9,664 nucleotides of DNA from B8-G4 sp033720735 (GCA_033720735.1 JAWWBX010000158.1:1-9664), one strand, 5' to 3'; numbered from the stretch's first letter, positions 1-8,500 are shown. Program-made: numbers and translations. Notes: generated by a model not told the origin, from the letters alone.

Positions 1-75
1 CGCTCGAACTCTCTTTTCACCGTTGCTTTCCTGTTGCAAATTGAGCGTGTAATCCACTCAAAAAAATCACAAATC
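1..75. other. Upstream leader of the first fibre gene, no gene seen
   Basis: No coding region is supported here. The reading frame of the next gene stays open back to a TTG at 34, but the encoded residues (QIERVIHSKKSQI) are charged and do not look like the start of an exported protein. The A-rich run at about 60-75 directly before ATG 76 resembles the A-rich leaders that replace Shine-Dalgarno sequences in Bacteroidota. I found no convincing -33/-7 promoter pair in this short stretch. Confidence 0.4.
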
Positions 76-2292
76 ATGAAAATGTCAACTATCCTTTGCT
101 CTGTTTCTTCCAGTACTCCCCTCGCGATGCCATACCTCATTCTAAAAAGGCTGGCGATTGCATGCGTTGTGTGCCTGGCAAGTCTGAGTGCCACAGGCCA
201 GGACAAGATCAAAATGAACATCGACGGAAAAGAAGCCTTTACGTTTGACTCAAGCAGGATCGAAGTTCTCAACAACGAGGGGAATCTTTTTATTGGCTGG
301 AAGGCGGGACAGTTTGCCATTCCTTCACCCGATATCTACAGTACCATCGGGCGATGGAATACCTTCCTGGGGCAAGAGGCAGGTTCTGCGAACACGACAG
401 GTGGACAGAATACCTTCGTAGGGAGTGAAGCAGGGCGGGATGTTACCCATGGCATGGAAAATACATTTATCGGTTATCACGCAGGCCGGGTGGACACGGC
501 AGGATCGTACAACACAATGATCGGTGCGGTCAGCGGATGGTTTAACCGGACGGGGCAACTCAACACATTTGTCGGTCGCGCATCCGGGCTGTCCAATGTC
601 GCCGGAAATGGTAACACCTTTGTGGGGGGCCAGGCAGGTTGGGAAAACACCAGTGGCAATGGCAATACCTTTATCGGCGTCAACGCGGGGTTCGCCAACA
701 CGACTGACTCACTCAGTGTATGCATCGGATATCGTGCCGGTGAAAGTCTTAATCGCAGCCAGGCCCTGATGATCGACAATTCAGCGACGAGTTCCCCCCT
801 GATCTATGGTGAGTTTGACAACGACCTTCTGCGCGTGAATGGTGAACTACAAGTTGGCACAGCATACAAGTTCCCCGCGATAGCAGGGAGCAACGGACAA
901 ATCATGAGAACTGATGGTTCGGGGCAGCTCAGCTGGCAGGATGATGCTGTGGACGATGCCGATGCCAATCCCCTCAACGAACTCGTTGACTCACTGAAAT
1001 TCTCATTTCCCTTTCTGGAACTGTACGAAGGCGGGATGCCCGCACAACTCCTGGACCTCAGTACTCTCTATGAGGATGCCGATGCAGACCCGACCAACGA
1101 ATTGCAATCCTTGTTTACCTCCAACGATTCGATCATCATCATCGACGGCAACAAGATCAAGATCCCGCCGGCTCTGTTGATGAAAGACTACGACGATGAT
1201 ACCAAAGTTGAGTTGTTGGAAGGGGCCACTGACAGTATTCAATTCACGGTTGATAATACGATGGTGATGGAGGTGGATGTCCAGGATGGTGTCGAAGTCA
1301 ACGGACCCCTCACGACAACGGGTATTATCAGGTCAGACATCAGGATGAGAGTGGGAGGGTCCAACTTCGGTGATCAGCTCATTTCAATCAGCAACCAGGA
1401 AATCAATGCTCTGGAATGGGTCATGTCCGGGGCCGATGTGCGCGATCTCTGGCTGCAGACCGCCGACTGGTTTGGCGATCATGGCGACGTGCGCATCGAT
1501 GAAGGAAGCAAGCTGAGCGTGGGGCAGGATCAAACTGACCCGTCGCCTACCCACACCATTACGATCGAATCTCAGGATCAGCAAACCCTGCGATTGATCG
1601 GGCCGACCAGCAGCTTCGGATATGGCGGACGACTCAACTTCGGTGATGGCAATCGCGTCTACCTGGAGGAACCAACCGATGATGCGCTCGAAATATACGG
1701 GCAGGACACGATCAGCATCCTTACATCGTTGGCCGGCACCGCACGTGTTCTGATGAACACGGCGAAGGTGGAGATCAGCAATGACCTTGACGTGGGCAGT
1801 GACATGCACGTTTCAGGCACCCTTTCCAAAGCGTCCGGATCCTTCCGCATCGACCACCCGCTCGATCCTGAAAACAAATACCTCTACCACTCCTTCGTGG
1901 AAAGCCCTGACATGATGAACATTTACAACGGGAATGTCTCACTCGATCAGGATGGAAAGGCGCTTGTGACCATGCCGGAATGGTTTGTGCCGCTCAACCG
2001 GGACTTCCGCTATCAGCTCACGGCCATTGGTGCGCCCGGACCCAACTTACACATTTCAAAACCCATGAGCGGCAACCAGTTCGAGATCGCGGGAGGCGCA
2101 GCCGGAATGCAGGTGTCCTGGCAGGTCACCGGGATCAGGCAGGACGCATTTGCAAACGCCAACCGGATCCAGGTAGAGGTCGACAAACCGGAGAGTGAGA
2201 GGGGGAAATACCAGAATCCGGAAGCGTTCGGCCTGCCACCCAAAGCGGACGTGCACCCCCAGCATCCTGTGGCCGCCAAGGGGAACCAATAA
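76..2292 (+). CDS. Secreted fibre-like protein: YadA-like beta-roll repeats with 'IDHPLDP' C-terminal domain
   Basis: Predicted exported surface fibre or adhesin-like protein of 738 residues; its ligand is unknown. An N-terminal signal peptide is visible, with positive KR followed by the hydrophobic run LAIACVVCLASLS and a likely cleavage near ATGQ. Residues 94-229 hold eight tandem 17-residue units of the form xNTFxGxxAGxxNTTGx, the left-handed beta-roll seen in YadA heads, ended by PLIYGEFDND (241-250). The middle part has two acidic repeats (DADANPLNE near 295, DADADPTNE near 334) and a DYDDDTK motif (371). LIGPTSSFGYG follows at about 507. From about 586 comes a conserved C-terminal domain with IDHPLDP, SFVESPDMMNIYNG and VSWQVTGIR, which I recall from other Bacteroidota fibre proteins but cannot name. 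ATG 76 was chosen for its A-rich leader. ATG 127 gives a tidier 24-residue signal peptide and is a real alternative. No outer-membrane anchor or obvious type IX sorting domain is seen. Confidence 0.85.
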   Translation: MKMSTILCSVSSSTPLAMPYLILKRLAIACVVCLASLSATGQDKIKMNIDGKEAFTFDSSRIEVLNNEGNLFIGWKAGQFAIPSPDIYSTIGRWNTFLGQEAGSANTTGGQNTFVGSEAGRDVTHGMENTFIGYHAGRVDTAGSYNTMIGAVSGWFNRTGQLNTFVGRASGLSNVAGNGNTFVGGQAGWENTSGNGNTFIGVNAGFANTTDSLSVCIGYRAGESLNRSQALMIDNSATSSPLIYGEFDNDLLRVNGELQVGTAYKFPAIAGSNGQIMRTDGSGQLSWQDDAVDDADANPLNELVDSLKFSFPFLELYEGGMPAQLLDLSTLYEDADADPTNELQSLFTSNDSIIIIDGNKIKIPPALLMKDYDDDTKVELLEGATDSIQFTVDNTMVMEVDVQDGVEVNGPLTTTGIIRSDIRMRVGGSNFGDQLISISNQEINALEWVMSGADVRDLWLQTADWFGDHGDVRIDEGSKLSVGQDQTDPSPTHTITIESQDQQTLRLIGPTSSFGYGGRLNFGDGNRVYLEEPTDDALEIYGQDTISILTSLAGTARVLMNTAKVEISNDLDVGSDMHVSGTLSKASGSFRIDHPLDPENKYLYHSFVESPDMMNIYNGNVSLDQDGKALVTMPEWFVPLNRDFRYQLTAIGAPGPNLHISKPMSGNQFEIAGGAAGMQVSWQVTGIRQDAFANANRIQVEVDKPESERGKYQNPEAFGLPPKADVHPQHPVAAKGNQ
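355..762 (+). repeat. Eight tandem 51-bp (17-residue) beta-roll units
   Basis: Eight consecutive in-frame units of exactly 51 bp each encode variants of [x]NTF[IV]GxxAGxxNTTGx, with no length variation. Gly6 and Ala-Gly at 9-10 of each unit are the best conserved positions; the last unit degrades (LSVCIGYRAG). At the DNA level the units have diverged, so this is an old protein repeat and not a recent tandem duplication. Such units stack into a left-handed beta-roll that is usually trimeric in YadA-type heads. Confidence 0.85.
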
Positions 2293-2305
2293 TCAGCGGG
2301 ACGAC

Positions 2306-2339
2306 AGACTTTCGAAGTCTCAAATGACTTCGAAAGTCT
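2306..2339. terminator. 14-bp perfect hairpin after the first fibre gene
   Basis: Arms AGACTTTCGAAGTC (2306-2319) and GACTTCGAAAGTCT (2326-2339) are exact reverse complements around a six-base loop TCAAAT. It begins 13 bases after the stop codon at 2290-2292. No T-tract follows on either strand, so it is not a classic intrinsic terminator; transcript 3'-end formation or stabilisation is still the most likely role. A sister copy lies at 8663-8695 with a compensated base-pair change, which suggests a dispersed hairpin family. Confidence 0.65.
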
Positions 2340-2395
2340 TCACCTGCGCACTCCATTTCCCCACTGACGAGCGGATCGCGACCACCTGCTCATTG

Positions 2396-2429
2396 TCTGA
2401 GCATAGATTGACTGGGTGGCCTACATTTG
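2396..2429 (+). promoter_or_regulatory. Candidate Bacteroidota-type promoter of the kinase-regulator operon
   Basis: TACATTTG at 2422-2429 matches the Bacteroidota -7 consensus TAnnTTTG exactly. Upstream, TCTG at 2396-2399 is a 3-of-4 match to the -33 TTTG element, at a 22-base spacing slightly longer than the usual 19-21. Transcription would be expected to begin near 2434-2437, at or just before the ATG codons 2434 and 2446. The -7 match is directly visible; promoter activity is inferred. Confidence 0.5.
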
Positions 2430-2433
2430 TAAC

Positions 2434-4668
2434 ATGTCAAGGCCAATGGATGTGTGGAGGTTGGCGACGATCATACTCGCTACCGTGTTGATGGGCATTC
2501 CGGGATATCTATTAACCCAGAGCTACGACTTCGGCAGCCCCATGCGGCATTTTACAACCAGAGACGGGCTCACGTCTGACCAGATCGACGGATATCAGCC
2601 TTTTCTGCAGGACGAGGCTGGCTACATGTGGATCGGCACGCGGAATGGTCTCAACAGATTCGATGGAACGGAGTTTATTCAGTTTACCGAATCTGACCAT
2701 GACACTACGACCATCCTGGGTCAGTTGATCAATGCCGTCTACGAAGATCACGCAGGTCAGATCTGGGCGGGCTCATGGACACGGGGGCTGAGCAGTATCG
2801 ATCCGCGCACCCTTGCTGTGACACGCTATGATCTGGCTCCGCATGACACCGCCAGAACCAGTATCACCTGTATTTTCGAAGACCCTGAAAAGTACCTGTA
2901 TGTCGGGTACAACTCGGTGGGGCTGACCGTCCTTGACCCGCGAAGGCAGCAAGTCGCGCGCATTCTGACCTACCAGGACAGCCAGGGATTGGAGGCGTTT
3001 AATCACTATCAAAACACCTACCGGGCTGCAATCCCCGACCACGACAGGCCCGACAGATTCTGGATTCCCAGCCTGCACGGCCTGGTCGAGTTCAACGCGT
3101 CCGACCGGTCATCACAGTATCATTTTACCAGGCCTGATCAGATCTATCGACGAGAAAACGATCGGTTGATGGAGTCGATGCGCTTTGTTCACCAGTCACC
3201 CGATTCTCATTTGTGGATCTCAACCTGGGCCGGCGTACTCCTGGAATTTGATCCTGCCACAAACGCTTTTACATCCTATCCCTGCACGTTCAACAATGCA
3301 CCTTGTGGTCCGATCATAGGCACCCTGTCCGTGTCGCCGGACAGTATCCTCGTTGCTTCACCCACGACCGGACTACTCATGTTTGACAGGCGTTCTGGCG
3401 CATTTTCGTTGCTGAATCCCGATGCCGAGATCAGGCCATGGCCAATGCGTCCGTACTCCCTCTACCGGGACCGCCTGGGGAATATCTGGATCTCCACCAT
3501 CGACGCAGGCATTTACATCCTTCCGGCAGTTCGCAAACCAGGAGATCCGGTGACGCCATTGGAACCACGCCTTACCGCCTTCAACATCTTTGACGACGTG
3601 ATTGACACGCTATCCCAGGCCTGGCGCTCCGGAGCGATCACCCTAAGTCACGAACAAAACTTCTTTTCCATCGAATACAGCGCATTTGACCCGGAGTTCC
3701 GCCTGGACAAGGAGTTCAGCTATATCATGGAAGGCGTCAACCAGGACTGGGTGATGGCGGGACAACGGCGCTACGTCAGTTTTACCAATCTTGACGGGGG
3801 GAAGTATGTCTTCAAGCTCAGGGTAAGAAGAACGGGTGAGAATTGGAGCGACCGCATCCTCACATTGCAGATCCGGATCATTCCTCCCCTCTGGGAAAAG
3901 CCCTGGTTTTGGCCGTTCGTCGGCATGCTCCTGATCGGATTGTTGCTCGCCTTCTACCAGAGCCGGATCAAAAGGATTCGCACTGAGGTGGCCTTAAAGG
4001 CATCGTTTGAAAAGCAATTGGCCGAAGTCGAAATGCAGGCCCTCCGTGCACAAATGAACCCGCACTTCCTGTTCAATTCGCTCAATTCCATCAAGTACTA
4101 TGTCGTGGAGGAAAGTCCCGTCAAAGCCGCCGGGTATATCGACCGGTTCTCCCGTCTGATCCGGCTGGTGTTGCAGAATTCACGGGAAAAACTGATACCA
4201 CTATCCAGCGAACTGGAAGCCCTGGAGCTTTATATTGAAATCGAACAACTGCGCTTTGAGCATGCCTTCGCATATACCATGGACGTCCAGGCCGGGCTGG
4301 ACACGCACTACTACAAGATCCCGCCGCTCCTGCTGCAGCCCTACGTAGAGAATGCCATCTGGCATGGATTGATGCACCGGGAATCACCAGGTCATCTTCA
4401 GATCGCCGTGACGCATGAGCACGAAGACCTGAAAATCGTCATAGAAGACAACGGGATTGGACGCCAGCAGGCAGCACTCCTGAGCTCAAGGACCGCACTC
4501 AAGAAAAACTCGTTGGGGATGAAGTTGACATCAGACCGGATGAAGATGTCGGAGAGCCTGCATGGACTCTTTATTGACGTTGACGTGATGGACCTGCTGA
4601 CCGGGTCCGGACATGCGGCAGGAACCAGGGTGGTCATTGCGATCAAAGCAAAAAAACCAATGGTATGA
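2434..4668 (+). CDS. Membrane sensor histidine kinase, LytS/YehU type, with seven-bladed propeller and Y_Y_Y domain
   Basis: Sensor kinase of a two-component system (744 residues from ATG 2434): an extracytoplasmic signal drives autophosphorylation and phosphotransfer to the regulator encoded next. A hydrophobic N-terminal segment (LATIILATVLMGIPGYLL) acts as signal or anchor. Seven two-component-propeller blades are visible, with core aromatic or aliphatic residues near 66, 111, 156, 210, 261, 306 and 352 (for example GYMWIGTRNGLNRFDG at 63-78). A Y_Y_Y domain spans about 403-485, and one transmembrane helix lies at 491-508. The His_kinase domain follows with QMNPHFLFNSLN; the phosphoacceptor is His544. 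The ATPase part shows PYVENAIWHG (N-box, N640), EDNGIG (671-676) and NSLGMKL (692-698). The frame is open to GTG 2416, but the -7 box overlaps that start, so ATG 2434 or 2446 is preferred. The stop overlaps the regulator start, implying translational coupling. Confidence 0.92.
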   Translation: MSRPMDVWRLATIILATVLMGIPGYLLTQSYDFGSPMRHFTTRDGLTSDQIDGYQPFLQDEAGYMWIGTRNGLNRFDGTEFIQFTESDHDTTTILGQLINAVYEDHAGQIWAGSWTRGLSSIDPRTLAVTRYDLAPHDTARTSITCIFEDPEKYLYVGYNSVGLTVLDPRRQQVARILTYQDSQGLEAFNHYQNTYRAAIPDHDRPDRFWIPSLHGLVEFNASDRSSQYHFTRPDQIYRRENDRLMESMRFVHQSPDSHLWISTWAGVLLEFDPATNAFTSYPCTFNNAPCGPIIGTLSVSPDSILVASPTTGLLMFDRRSGAFSLLNPDAEIRPWPMRPYSLYRDRLGNIWISTIDAGIYILPAVRKPGDPVTPLEPRLTAFNIFDDVIDTLSQAWRSGAITLSHEQNFFSIEYSAFDPEFRLDKEFSYIMEGVNQDWVMAGQRRYVSFTNLDGGKYVFKLRVRRTGENWSDRILTLQIRIIPPLWEKPWFWPFVGMLLIGLLLAFYQSRIKRIRTEVALKASFEKQLAEVEMQALRAQMNPHFLFNSLNSIKYYVVEESPVKAAGYIDRFSRLIRLVLQNSREKLIPLSSELEALELYIEIEQLRFEHAFAYTMDVQAGLDTHYYKIPPLLLQPYVENAIWHGLMHRESPGHLQIAVTHEHEDLKIVIEDNGIGRQQAALLSSRTALKKNSLGMKLTSDRMKMSESLHGLFIDVDVMDLLTGSGHAAGTRVVIAIKAKKPMV

Positions 4669-5414
4669 TCAAGGCCGTACTCGTAGACGATGAAAAGCAC
4701 TGTCTCAAGATGCTGCGCTGGGAGCTGACCAATCATTGCCCTGAAGTCACCATTTGCGCAGAGTGCAGGTCGGGACAAGAAGGGATCGCAGCGATCCGGG
4801 AACACACTCCCGACGTCGTCTTTCTTGACATCGAAATGCCGCGCATGAATGGCTTTGAGATGCTCGAACGGCTGGGTGATATCCACTTCGAAGTGATCTT
4901 TACCACCGCATACGATCAATTTGCGATCCGCGCGATCAAGATCAGCGCCCTGGACTACCTGTTGAAACCCGTCAACCAGGTTGAACTCAAGGACGCCGTT
5001 GCCCGTCTCAAGAGCCAGACGCCCCGCACGGGACAGGCCAAGAAATGGTCATTGCTGTTTGAGCAACTCAACCAGCCGCAGGCACCGCCGGAGCGGATCG
5101 CCATTTCAACCCAGGACGGCATCGAACTGGAATATATCTCCGAGATCCTTTATTTGATGGCGGAAGGCAACTACACACAGCTGAAGATGACGGATGGTCG
5201 CAAACTACTGGTGAGCAAGACGCTGAAGCACTTCGAGCAGACGCTCGAAAAACAGCACTTCCTTCGGGTGCATCACTCGTACTATGTCAATCTCAAGCAC
5301 ATCCGGAAATTCATCCGCTCTCAAGGCGGTTACCTGCTGATGTCTGACAAATCCACCGTGCCTGTCTCCCGCCGTCGCCGTGAGGAGTTGATCGAGGCAT
5401 TGCTCTCTTCGTGA
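4665..5414 (+). CDS. LytTR-family response regulator
   Basis: Cytoplasmic DNA-binding response regulator of 249 residues, partner of the preceding kinase. The receiver domain (about 1-120) has the acidic pair D8-D9, phosphoacceptor D55 in VFLDIEMPRMNG, T80/T81 and K101 in LLKP. A linker rich in Pro and Gln (about 120-138) leads to a LytTR DNA-binding domain (about 140-249), seen as ISTQDGIELEYISEILYLMAEGNYT, FLRVHHSYYVNLKHI and TVPVSRRRREEL. The length is typical of LytTR regulators such as LytR and AgrA. ATG 4665 overlaps the kinase TGA in ATGA, so the two are almost certainly cotranscribed and translationally coupled. LytTR regulators often control surface polysaccharides, adhesins or competence. 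The two flanking fibre genes are therefore plausible targets, but no clear tandem LytTR operator was found. Confidence 0.95.
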   Translation: MIKAVLVDDEKHCLKMLRWELTNHCPEVTICAECRSGQEGIAAIREHTPDVVFLDIEMPRMNGFEMLERLGDIHFEVIFTTAYDQFAIRAIKISALDYLLKPVNQVELKDAVARLKSQTPRTGQAKKWSLLFEQLNQPQAPPERIAISTQDGIELEYISEILYLMAEGNYTQLKMTDGRKLLVSKTLKHFEQTLEKQHFLRVHHSYYVNLKHIRKFIRSQGGYLLMSDKSTVPVSRRRREELIEALLSS

Positions 5415-5562
5415 CACGACGTCACCCCTCTTACGTGCGACTTGTCAAATCCAATTAACGGCACAGGCCTACCACTTAGTCACGGACAGCTATCTACGGC
5501 ACATTGACCAACATATCCCGTTTCCTCCCATTCTATTATTGTATTGAACTGATCCGACCATC
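5415..5562. other. Intergenic region between regulator and large fibre gene
   Basis: The 148 bases carry no supported gene. A short GTGAC/GTCAC inverted repeat (5411-5415 and 5421-5425) spans the regulator stop, but the stem is only 5 bp and lacks a T-tract. The hairpin family found after both fibre genes is absent here. The distal part is AT-richer and holds the candidate promoter of the next gene. Confidence 0.5.
5511..5541 (+). promoter_or_regulatory. Weak candidate promoter of the large fibre gene
   Basis: TATTATTG at 5534-5541 differs by one base from TAnnTTTG, and TTTC at 5511-5514 is a 3-of-4 match to TTTG at a 19-base spacing. This would give a leader of about 15-20 bases before ATG 5563. 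It is much weaker than the box before the kinase, which would suit a gene needing an activator, but that is inference. Confidence 0.25.
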
Positions 5563-8500
5563 ATGAAATACATCCACACATTCCTATTGGTTCTTGCGGG
5601 AACAACTCTGGGACTCGCACAGAACAACGTTGGCATAGGCACGGCTACACCACATATCAGCGCTATCCTGGATATCCAATCGAATAACAAGGGGCTGCTG
5701 GTTCCACGACTTTCACCGGCAGACCGCGTCGCGATCACATCACCAGCTAACGGCCTGTTGGTCTATGACACAGTGTTCACGGCATTCATGTTTCACAACG
5801 GCGTGAAGTGGTTGTCACTCTCCGAACCTTACCAGCTGATTGATCAGGACGGTGATACACACATCAAATTCTTTGAGTCCTTCAACGATGCAGTCGAACT
5901 GACGATCGATGGCTCATCAGTTTGGTCATTTGACGGCGTCAGGATCACACCACCCGGAATTGCAGCAAACACAGTCGTCGGGGCGGGTGCTGGCATTGGA
6001 TTGACTGGTACCAATAATACACTGTTCGGCCATCAAACGGCCAATGACACCTTGACAGGTTTCAACAATGTCTTTGTCGGCTCAAGAGCCGGAAAGTCAA
6101 CCACATCAGGATACAGTAACGTATTTCTCGGCGCGGACGCGGGTTACAGCAACACCACCGGGATCTTCAACATGTTCATCGGACATTCGGCTGGAGCCAG
6201 CACGACCGCCGGTACATCGAATTTGTTTATCGGCGAATCTTCAGGCATTGCCAATACGACAGGTAGCGCCAATCTTTTTCTTGGCTATCGCTCGGGCTGG
6301 CGGCACCAAACGGGCTTCGGAAACATTTTTATCGGCAATGAGGCCGGCCAGGAAGTGAAGAATGGACATCTGTCGACCTACCTCGGACATGAGGCAGGGA
6401 AAGCAGATACGGTCGGATTGAGGAATACATACATCGGTGCTCGAGCTGGCGCCGACGTGCACGATTCAATGAACGTGTTCATTGGTTATGAGGCCGGACG
6501 CTATGTGTCCGGAGGCAATAAACTGGCCATTGAGAACAGTGCATCGATCAGTCCTCTGATCTATGGAGAGTTTGACAATGATCTCGTTCGCATAAACGGT
6601 ACCCTGCAAATTGGGACTCAATACAGCTTTCCACTTCTGGATGGCGTGGCAGGGCAAACGCTTCTGACCAATGGCACGGGCCTGCTTGCCTGGGGGGCAC
6701 CGGCACTCATGCATGACAACGACAGTGACACACGTATCAATGTAGAGGAAACGCTGGACGAGGACAAGATTCGTTTTGACCTGGGTGGCATCGAGCACTT
6801 CGTGATGAACGGTGCTCACCTGGCTGTTGTCAACAGCGGAGGCTCCGTATTTATCGGAGAAAATGCCGGAATTCTGGACGACCTCACCAATAACTACAAC
6901 ACGTTCATTGGTGCAGGTGCAGGCACCTCTAACACGTCCGGCTTTGGCAATACATTTATTGGAGAGAGTGCAGGCGCTGGAAACTCTATCGGTGAGCGCA
7001 ACACATTCGTTGGCCGGCTCGCAGGGCAGGCACACACGACAGGTACAGACAATACACTTCTGGGCCACGGCGCCGGTTTTACCATGTCCACTGGTCTCTC
7101 CAATACGTTGGTCGGCAGTTATGCAGGTGCATTTCTAACGACAGGGTCAGGCAATATCCTTATTGGGGCCAGTGCCGGAGGGTCTCTGGCGGGAGCCAGC
7201 GAAAATGTCATCATTGGCAACGCAGCGGGTGCCTTCACCACGTCCAGTAGCAATACGTTCGTAGGGTTCGCCAGTGGTAATGCAACAACCACCGGCGGCC
7301 AGAATACAGCCGTCGGACGACTGTCGCAATATTATCAGACCACGGGCAGCCAGAATACAGCCCTCGGCAACCTGGCCGCGCTCCAAAATTCAGACGGTCA
7401 TCGCAATGTCGCAATCGGATATGCGGCACTCGAAAAAGATACAACGGGCAGCGGCAACGTGGCAGTGGGAGCGCATGCGCTAGCATCGGCAAATCATCGT
7501 GATGGGAATGTAGCTGTGGGAGATTCTGCCCTTTATCAGAATGGCACGGGCGCGGCCCTCGCGTCTAATCAAGGCGCCTTCAACACAGCAGTTGGGAAGA
7601 ACTCCCTAAGGTCCAACACGAGTGGCTATGCAAATACTGCTTTGGGGTATGATGTCCTGGCGGCAAATGTCACTGGCGTGGAGAACATCGGGATCGGATT
7701 ACAAGCGTTGGGCAAAAATACGAGTGGGATACAGAATGTGTGCATCGGCAATGCGGCAATGTACGCAAACGCGCTCGGCAGTTTCAACTCTGCACTCGGC
7801 TACGGAACCTTGACGAATGTTGAAGGGAGTAACAATGTTGCGATTGGCTATTCAGCCGGATTGACATTTTCCCCAGTGAACGTCAGTCACAGCGTATTCA
7901 TTGGGTCGCATGCAGGCGGCGACTTCCCACAGTCCAACCGACTCTATATCGAGAGTCTCGGAGCACCGCATCCGCTGATCTATGGCGAGTTTGACAACGA
8001 CCTCGTTGAGATCAATGGCAAGTTCGGTGTGGACACGACAACAGCGCACCAGTTTACCGTGTTATCGTCCGCCGTACACAACACCCGACTCATCGGTCCC
8101 ACCTCTTCATTTGGCTATGGCGCCAGGCTCAATTTTGGCGACCAGGACTATGTCTACATCGAGGAGCCTGCTGACGACCTCATGCGCATCCAGGCCAACC
8201 TGGTGGGGATCCGTCGAACACCTACCGCCAACAACCTTGAGCTTGATGGAACCGCTTCAAAAACCACTGCTGGCGACTGGCTGGCCAACTCTGACCTGAG
8301 GATCAAGACCGATATCCAAGACATTGAGAACAGCTTCGCCATCATGCAATCGCTGAGGCCCGTCAAATTCAGGTACACGAAGGAATGGATGCAGCGCAAC
8401 CCGTCGATCAAGGAGCAGTACTACTACAACTTTATCGCCCAGGAATACCGCGACGTATTTCCCGAATCCGTGCAAGGAAGTGGTGAGATGCTCGCAGGGG

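Noticed and set aside
4398..4919. Minus-strand open frame of 173 codons across the kinase-regulator junction
   Set aside because: Both plus-strand genes are clear there, with catalytic motifs intact, and the antisense product shows no domain.
5411..5425. Short inverted repeat at the regulator stop codon as a terminator
   Set aside because: The stem is only 5 bp and is followed by CCCTCTT rather than a T-tract, too weak to call.
5452..5460. Possible LytTR binding half-site (minus strand reading roughly CCGTTAAT)
   Set aside because: Only one half-site with a mismatch was found, without the second copy at the usual 12-13 base spacing, so it could be chance.
6466..7068. Minus-strand open frame of 200 codons with regularly spaced cysteines
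   Set aside because: It is the reverse of the 51-bp repeats of the large fibre gene; its periodic cysteines simply mirror the repeated codons on the other strand.
5965..7935. Regular 51-bp periodicity suggesting a CRISPR array or DNA satellite
   Set aside because: The period is a whole number of codons, the units are conserved in protein but not in DNA, and no fixed repeat with unique spacers exists.
5965..7935. Phase-variable repeat tract by slippage
   Set aside because: Units have different codons and few long identical runs, and there are no homopolymers or short tandem repeats that would shift the frame.
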